From Gammaproteobacteria bacterium (GTDB taxonomy: Bacteria; Pseudomonadota; Gammaproteobacteria; DSM-19610): a stretch of DNA of 10,701 nt. The notes under the pieces were generated by a model. That model made no database searches. It was not told where the DNA came from and saw only the letters and a program-made list of their open reading frames with translations. Made by a program: the position numbers and the translations under genes. How positions within the stretch are numbered: the first letter of the stretch is position 1; each line of letters opens with the position of its first letter. The stretch spans positions 1 through 10,701 of the forward strand of contig DRQL01000078.1 of assembly GCA_011371465.1 (NCBI GenBank), given 5' to 3'. Shown here piece by piece: positions 7,172 through 10,701 of the stretch.

Positions 7172-7761
7172 TTGACGCCTCCTTCTTCCTCATCCAGGTA
7201 GCGGTAGGTCTTGGCCAGAATGCTCATGGTGAGTTCGCCGCCTTCGGACGGCTCCATACTGATGTTGTGCACGGTCACAATGCGTGGCAGTGCCGCGATA
7301 CCACTGATGAAATTGCCGAATTCGTGGTAGGTGCCCTTGACGCGAATACTGATCGGTAATTCCGCGTAGAACTCCTTTGGCACCTCGTTCTGTGGCTTGA
7401 ACAGCTTGAATTCGAGGCCGGAAGCCAGGCCGGTCTGGGAAATGTCGACCAGCAGTTCGGCGACCTCGGTCTTGTTGGGCAGCTGGCGGAGCATGGCGCC
7501 GAAAGAAGCTTTCATTTCGTCGAGCTGCTGCTCATAGGCAGCCAGGTTGGCGGCTTTCTCGGCCCTGGCTTCAAAGGTCTGGCGCAGTTCCGTTTCCTTT
7601 TGCTCGGCTTTCTCCAGGCGGATGCCCTGGTCCTTGATGTCAAACCAGTATCCCAGTCCCAGCACGGCAAGAAACAGGATGCCGATCAGGACCAGGCGTG
7701 CCGGCAGGGGCCAGTTGGCGACATTGCTGAGATCCAGTTCGTTCAGTTCAGAGAGATTCAT
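7168..7761 (-). CDS. pilO: Type IV pilus inner-membrane protein PilO
   Basis: PilO is a bitopic inner-membrane protein that pairs with PilN in the periplasm and aligns the pilus motor with the secretin. The 197-residue product has a short cytoplasmic N-terminus, one transmembrane helix (about 21-40) and a charged coiled-coil segment (about 44-92). A ferredoxin-like periplasmic domain follows, with KFYELP-like (here KEFYAELPISIRVKGTYHEF, 129-148) and ISGIAALPRIVTVHN (152-166), both characteristic of the family. The start overlaps the pilN stop by four bases (ATGA) with GGAGGA eight bases upstream inside pilN. The stop overlaps the pilP start the same way. Confidence 0.96.
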   Translation of the reverse strand: MNLSELNELDLSNVANWPLPARLVLIGILFLAVLGLGYWFDIKDQGIRLEKAEQKETELRQTFEARAEKAANLAAYEQQLDEMKASFGAMLRQLPNKTEVAELLVDISQTGLASGLEFKLFKPQNEVPKEFYAELPISIRVKGTYHEFGNFISGIAALPRIVTVHNISMEPSEGGELTMSILAKTYRYLDEEEGGVK

Positions 7762-8330
7762 GAGCTTTTCTCCTCCCCGTTTTTCTTCGGTGGCGTGGCC
7801 TGTCCGGCACGCAGCACGAATTCAGCCGAACGTTTGTTGTTTTTGTCTTTGGTCTGTATCACGTCCAGTTTCGGCTGTGCCATCCATTCGGAGTTGTCGA
7901 TGTTGCGCATGTACGCGGAGACACGTGCGTTCGACTGGGCGACGCCGCTCAGGGTGAGCGCATTGCCTTTTTGCTTGATCTTCTTGAGGTACAGGCCATC
8001 CGGCAGCGTATAGACCAGCTGGTCCATGAGGTGAACGCTCTGCGGGCGGCTGTGCTGCAGTTGCTGGATGATGTCCATGCGTGCCAGCAACGCGGTCTTG
8101 GTTTTCTCGAGTTCCTTGATTTTGGCGATCTTCTTGTCGAGCGCTGCGATTTCGCCCTGCAGGAACTGGTTGCGCTGGTTCTGGCTTTCGATGCGGCCTT
8201 CCATCTGCATGTGGGCCAGCAGGACCATCAGGGCGCCGAGGACGGCAACACCGCCGCTGACGACGGCAAACTGCTGCTGTTGCTGCTTGCGGCGTTCGTC
8301 ACGCCAGGGTAACAGGTTGATATGTGCCAT
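7758..8330 (-). CDS. pilN: Type IV pilus inner-membrane protein PilN
   Basis: PilN links cytoplasmic PilM to the periplasmic PilO/PilP assembly. Its N-terminal INLLPWR motif (residues 4-10) is the conserved segment that inserts into PilM. A basic DERRK and a run of five Gln (16-20) precede the single transmembrane helix (about 21-41). A periplasmic coiled coil (about 44-92) and a small domain with LPDGLYLKKIKQ (109-120) follow, ending in a charged Lys/Glu tail. At 190 residues it has the normal length. The ATG shares one base with the pilM stop (TGATG), and AGGAG lies about nine bases upstream within pilM. The stop overlaps pilO by four bases. Confidence 0.96.
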   Translation of the reverse strand: MAHINLLPWRDERRKQQQQQFAVVSGGVAVLGALMVLLAHMQMEGRIESQNQRNQFLQGEIAALDKKIAKIKELEKTKTALLARMDIIQQLQHSRPQSVHLMDQLVYTLPDGLYLKKIKQKGNALTLSGVAQSNARVSAYMRNIDNSEWMAQPKLDVIQTKDKNNKRSAEFVLRAGQATPPKKNGEEKSS

Positions 8331-9400
8331 CAGTCAAAACTCCTCAGTGCCAGTCCGCAGGCGATCAGCAGTGCCGGCGCATCATTGCTCAGCGACTGCG
8401 GTTTGACCTGCGAAGCGAGGGACATGGAAGCGAACGGGTTGGCGACCAGCGTTTCCACGCTGAGGCGCTCCTGTATCAGTTCGGAGATGCCCGGGACCGA
8501 TGCGCTGCCGCCGGCCAGGATGATCTGGTCGACGTTGTTGTACTGGCTGGAACCGAAGAAAAACTGCAGGGAACGGCTGACCTGCTGGCACATGGCTTCC
8601 TTGAAGGGCTCCAGTACTTCCGGTTCGTAGTTTTCCGGCAGGCCGCCCTGTCGTTTCGCCATGCCGGCTTCCTCGTAGGAGAGGCCGTAGCGGCGCATGA
8701 TTTCTTCCGTGAGCTGCTTGCCACCGAATACCTGGTCGCGCGTGTAGATCAGGCGGGTATCGTGCAGCACGTTGAGTGTGGTCATGGTTGCGCCAACGTC
8801 GATGACAGCGACGGTTTTTTCCATGCCCTGGTCCGGGACCTGTTCCAGCAGCAGCTGGAAGGCGTTTTCGGTTGCGTAGGCTTCGACATCGACGACCCTG
8901 GTGTCCAGGCCGCCGCTTTCGACCGCTGCGGTGCGCATGTCGACCGTTTCCGTGCGACAGGCGGCCAGCAGGACGTTGACCGTATCGGGATTATTGTCCG
9001 TCGGTCCCAGTACTTCGAAGTCCAGGCTGACTTCCTCGAGCGGGTAGGGAACGTACTGATCGGCTTCCAGTTCGATCTGGCTGTGCATTTCGTCATCGGA
9101 CAGGTTGTTCGGCATGGGTACAATCTTGGTGATGACAGAAGAGCCTGCCACCGCAACGGCTGCACCCTTGATGCGGGCGCCGGAGCGTTTGACCGCCCGC
9201 CGCACGGCTTCGCCCACGGCCTCAACGTCCGTGATGTTTTTTTCGACCACGGAGTTGGGTGGCAACGGCTCCACCGCGTAGCTCTCTACGCGATAGCGGT
9301 TCCCATGACGGCTGAGTTCGAGTAGCTTGACGGCGGAGGAACTGATATCCAGCCCGACGACCGGTGGAGTATTCCGTGTAAACAGTTGCGCGATTTGCAC
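8330..9400 (-). CDS. pilM: Type IV pilus assembly ATPase-fold protein PilM
   Basis: PilM is the cytoplasmic actin/FtsA-like component of the type IV pilus alignment complex. It binds ATP and the PilN N-terminal tail. The 356-residue product shows the nucleotide-binding elements in order: phosphate-1 GLDISSSAVK (16-25), phosphate-2 DVGATMT (201-207) and the adenosine loop GGSASVPGI (297-305). Also typical is MPNNLSDDEMHSQIELEADQ (96-115). The start codon is GTG at 9400, chosen because AAAGGGA lies about seven bases upstream and the resulting MQIAQLF N-terminus is standard. It is the first gene of pilMNOPQ, about 45 bases downstream of a predicted transcription start and divergent from mrcA. 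Confidence 0.96.
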   Translation of the reverse strand: MQIAQLFTRNTPPVVGLDISSSAVKLLELSRHGNRYRVESYAVEPLPPNSVVEKNITDVEAVGEAVRRAVKRSGARIKGAAVAVAGSSVITKIVPMPNNLSDDEMHSQIELEADQYVPYPLEEVSLDFEVLGPTDNNPDTVNVLLAACRTETVDMRTAAVESGGLDTRVVDVEAYATENAFQLLLEQVPDQGMEKTVAVIDVGATMTTLNVLHDTRLIYTRDQVFGGKQLTEEIMRRYGLSYEEAGMAKRQGGLPENYEPEVLEPFKEAMCQQVSRSLQFFFGSSQYNNVDQIILAGGSASVPGISELIQERLSVETLVANPFASMSLASQVKPQSLSNDAPALLIACGLALRSFD

Positions 9401-9418
9401 CGTAATTTCCCTTTAATT

Positions 9419-9434
9419 CATTGCAATTGCAATG
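9419..9434. promoter_or_regulatory. Perfect 16-bp palindrome in the pilM leader, possible operator
   Basis: CATTGCAATTGCAATG is identical to its reverse complement. It lies about 11-26 bases downstream of the transcription start predicted for pilM and 19 bases before the pilM GTG. That placement suits a repressor site acting on the pil operon. I do not recognise the regulator. It might instead be a chance AT-rich palindrome. Confidence 0.45.
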
Positions 9435-9451
9435 TATTGATACTGTTATGG

Positions 9452-9480
9452 ATTAAAGAGCAACAGCAAAATCCTGTCAA
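9452..9480 (-). promoter_or_regulatory. Sigma70-type promoter for pilMNOPQ
   Basis: On the - strand, TTGACA (complement of 9475-9480) is separated by exactly 17 bases from TTTAAT (complement of 9452-9457). The -35 is a perfect consensus match and the -10 matches five of six. Transcription would start near 9445, giving a leader of about 45 bases to the pilM GTG. No sigma54 GG/GC pattern was apparent. Confidence 0.75.
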
Positions 9481-9494
9481 CAAACAGCTCTTTA
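9454..9494. repeat. 8-bp inverted repeat flanking the pilM -35 element
   Basis: TAAAGAGC (9454-9461) and GCTCTTTA (9487-9494) are exact inverted copies 25 bases apart. The left arm overlaps the pilM -10 and the right arm lies upstream of its -35. They could be half-sites of a regulator shared with the divergent mrcA promoter. The wide spacing makes a stable hairpin unlikely. Confidence 0.4.
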
Positions 9495-9504
9495 TCCTCT
9501 TGGG

Positions 9505-9534
9505 TTCGATTCGATGTATCGGACGCTTTATACT
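9505..9534 (+). promoter_or_regulatory. Candidate promoter for mrcA
   Basis: TATACT (9529-9534) matches five of six -10 consensus bases and lies about 58 bases before the mrcA ATG. The -35 region is poor: TTCGAT at 9505-9510 with an 18-base spacer matches only the first two positions. The -10 is credible but the complete promoter is tentative. Confidence 0.4.
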
Positions 9535-9591
9535 GAAGTTTAGGAATCCCGTTATTTTTAATTTGAACCTGGTCACATCCCTGCCAAATTT

Positions 9592-10701
9592 ATGACACTT
9601 TCCCTTAGGATACTGCGATTTATCCTCGCTTCCGGTTTCGCGGCAATGACCGCTGTGCTGATCATTGCCGCGGCGGCCTGGTTTTACATCACACCCCAGT
9701 TGCCCCCCATTGAGCGGCTGAAAGAGGTGCAACTGCAGGTACCGCTGCGGGTGTACAGCGCGGAAGGTGAGCTGATTGCCGAATTCGGGGAGCAGCGCCG
9801 GGTTCCGGTGCGGTACAACGACTTGCCGCGGACCATCATCGACGCCTTTCTGGCTACCGAGGATGACCGTTTTTTCCAGCACCCCGGGGTGGATTACCAG
9901 GGCCTGCTGCGCGCCGCGGTGAAGCTGGCCAGTACCGGGGAGAAGCGCCAGGGTGGCAGCACCATCACCATGCAGGTGGCGCGTAATTTCTTCCTCAGCA
10001 GCGAAAAGACCTACCTGCGCAAGCTGAAGGAAATCTTTCTCGCGCTGAAGATCGAGCACTACCTGAGCAAGCAGGAGATCCTCGAGCTGTACCTGAACAA
10101 GATCTATTTCGGGCACCGCGCCTACGGCATCGGGGCGGCGGCACAGGTGTACTATGGTGTGCCGATCGACCAGCTCAGCCTCGCGCAGATCGCCATGATT
10201 GCCGGTCTGCCCAAGGCGCCGTCCTCCAACAACCCCATCAGTAACCCGGAACGCGCCCTGCAACGTCGCAACTACGTGCTGGGTCGCATGTATTCGCTGG
10301 GCCGCATCGACGCCGATGCGTACCACGCGGCGCTGGAGGAGCCCGACGAGGCCAGCCTGCACAGCGCCACCATTGGTGTGAAAGCGCCGTACGTGGCGGA
10401 AATGGTGCGCAGCTATATGCTGGATACCTATGGTAAGGAGGCCTACACGACCGGTTACCGGGTGACGACGACCCTGAATGGCGCGCGCCAGCGTGCCGCC
10501 AATGCCGCCGTGGCAAAAGCGCTGCTGGATTACGACCGCAGGCACGGCTACCGGGGGGTGTCACGCCATGTCGAGCTGCCGGCTGATGCCACCGAACCGG
10601 CGTACGAGGCGTTGCTGAAAGCCGACCGGCCGGTGGGCGTTACCGTCCCGGCGCTGGTGCTGGAGGTTGCCGATCAGTCGGCACGCATCTACATCGCGGG
10701 G
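9592..10701 (+). CDS. mrcA: Penicillin-binding protein 1A, bifunctional glycosyltransferase/transpeptidase (partial, C-terminus beyond window edge)
   Basis: A class A PBP that polymerises lipid II into glycan strands and cross-links them in the periplasm. The frame is open for 370 codons to the right edge. A single N-terminal membrane anchor spans about 12-33. The GT51 glycosyltransferase motifs follow in order: ATEDDRFFQHPG (88-99, catalytic E90), GGSTITMQVARN (121-132), RKLKEIFLALKIE (143-155), ELYLNKIYFG (165-174), and GLPKAPSSNNP (205-215). The linker and the start of the PBP1A-specific insert (YRGVSRHVELP, 320-330) come next. The transpeptidase domain with its SxxK serine is not in the window. 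ATG 9592 keeps the whole anchor; no good Shine-Dalgarno is visible, and Met19 (9646) would truncate the helix. Also known as ponA. It is divergent from pilM, an arrangement conserved in many Gammaproteobacteria. Confidence 0.96.
   Translation, partial: MTLSLRILRFILASGFAAMTAVLIIAAAAWFYITPQLPPIERLKEVQLQVPLRVYSAEGELIAEFGEQRRVPVRYNDLPRTIIDAFLATEDDRFFQHPGVDYQGLLRAAVKLASTGEKRQGGSTITMQVARNFFLSSEKTYLRKLKEIFLALKIEHYLSKQEILELYLNKIYFGHRAYGIGAAAQVYYGVPIDQLSLAQIAMIAGLPKAPSSNNPISNPERALQRRNYVLGRMYSLGRIDADAYHAALEEPDEASLHSATIGVKAPYVAEMVRSYMLDTYGKEAYTTGYRVTTTLNGARQRAANAAVAKALLDYDRRHGYRGVSRHVELPADATEPAYEALLKADRPVGVTVPALVLEVADQSARIYIAG

Noticed and set aside
8324..9325. A 333-codon + strand open frame opposite pilM
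   Set aside because: pilM has all expected motifs in the other strand. This frame has no recognisable domain.
9512..9521. Short inverted repeat cgat-gt-atcg near the mrcA -10
   Set aside because: Four-base arms are expected by chance; there is no support beyond position.
9418..10545. A 375-codon - strand open frame opposite mrcA
   Set aside because: It is antisense to all conserved GT51 motifs, crosses the promoter region, and is a composition shadow.
1..10701. Mobile elements, CRISPR arrays, tRNA/rRNA genes, toxin-antitoxin or defence genes
   Set aside because: Intergenic space is minimal apart from 9401-9591, and every sizeable open region is explained by housekeeping or pilus genes. No terminal inverted repeats, spaced direct repeats or cloverleaf-like segments were seen.

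Overview
The window is a chromosomal housekeeping locus from a GC-rich Gammaproteobacterium. The evidence is gene content and order: a penicillin-binding protein 1A gene divergent from pilMNOPQ, followed by aroK and aroB. This order is well known in Pseudomonas and many other Gammaproteobacteria. The downstream neighbours (dgt, a small WGR-like gene, a DamX-like ATPase) are my only hint of lineage. I would guess a Chromatiales/Ectothiorhodospiraceae-type organism, with low confidence. I see no phage, insertion sequence, CRISPR array, tRNA or rRNA.

Layout from right to left. On the + strand, mrcA (PBP1A) starts at 9592 and runs off the right edge with only its glycosyltransferase half present. 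A 191-bp AT-rich divergent promoter region (9401-9591) separates it from pilM. It contains a near-consensus sigma70 promoter firing towards pilM, a weaker candidate towards mrcA, a perfect 16-bp palindrome and an 8-bp inverted repeat. Everything else is on the - strand and tightly packed: pilM (GTG start), pilN, pilO, pilP and pilQ, then aroK, aroB, dgt, a WGR-like small protein, and a P-loop/transmembrane DamX-like protein cut by the left edge. Adjacent pil genes overlap by 1-4 bases or nearly abut, and aroB/dgt overlap as ATGA.

How the genes work together. PilM (cytoplasmic, FtsA-like) binds the N-terminal tail of PilN. PilN and PilO form the inner-membrane periplasmic dimer. The lipoprotein PilP links that dimer to the outer-membrane secretin PilQ, giving the type IV pilus alignment complex and pore. 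PBP1A builds the peptidoglycan that this complex spans. AroK and AroB are shikimate-pathway enzymes, Dgt is a dNTP triphosphohydrolase, and the DamX-like protein is expected to act at the cell wall or septum.

No clearly new system is visible. The most interesting signal is at the pilQ-aroK junction. A perfect 13-bp hairpin followed by a T-run looks like an intrinsic terminator for the pil operon, but it carries the aroK start codon in its loop and its right arm and T-run are aroK codons 3-9. Termination and aroK translation initiation therefore appear to compete for the same RNA. The palindrome just downstream of the predicted pilM transcription start is the second signal worth checking.
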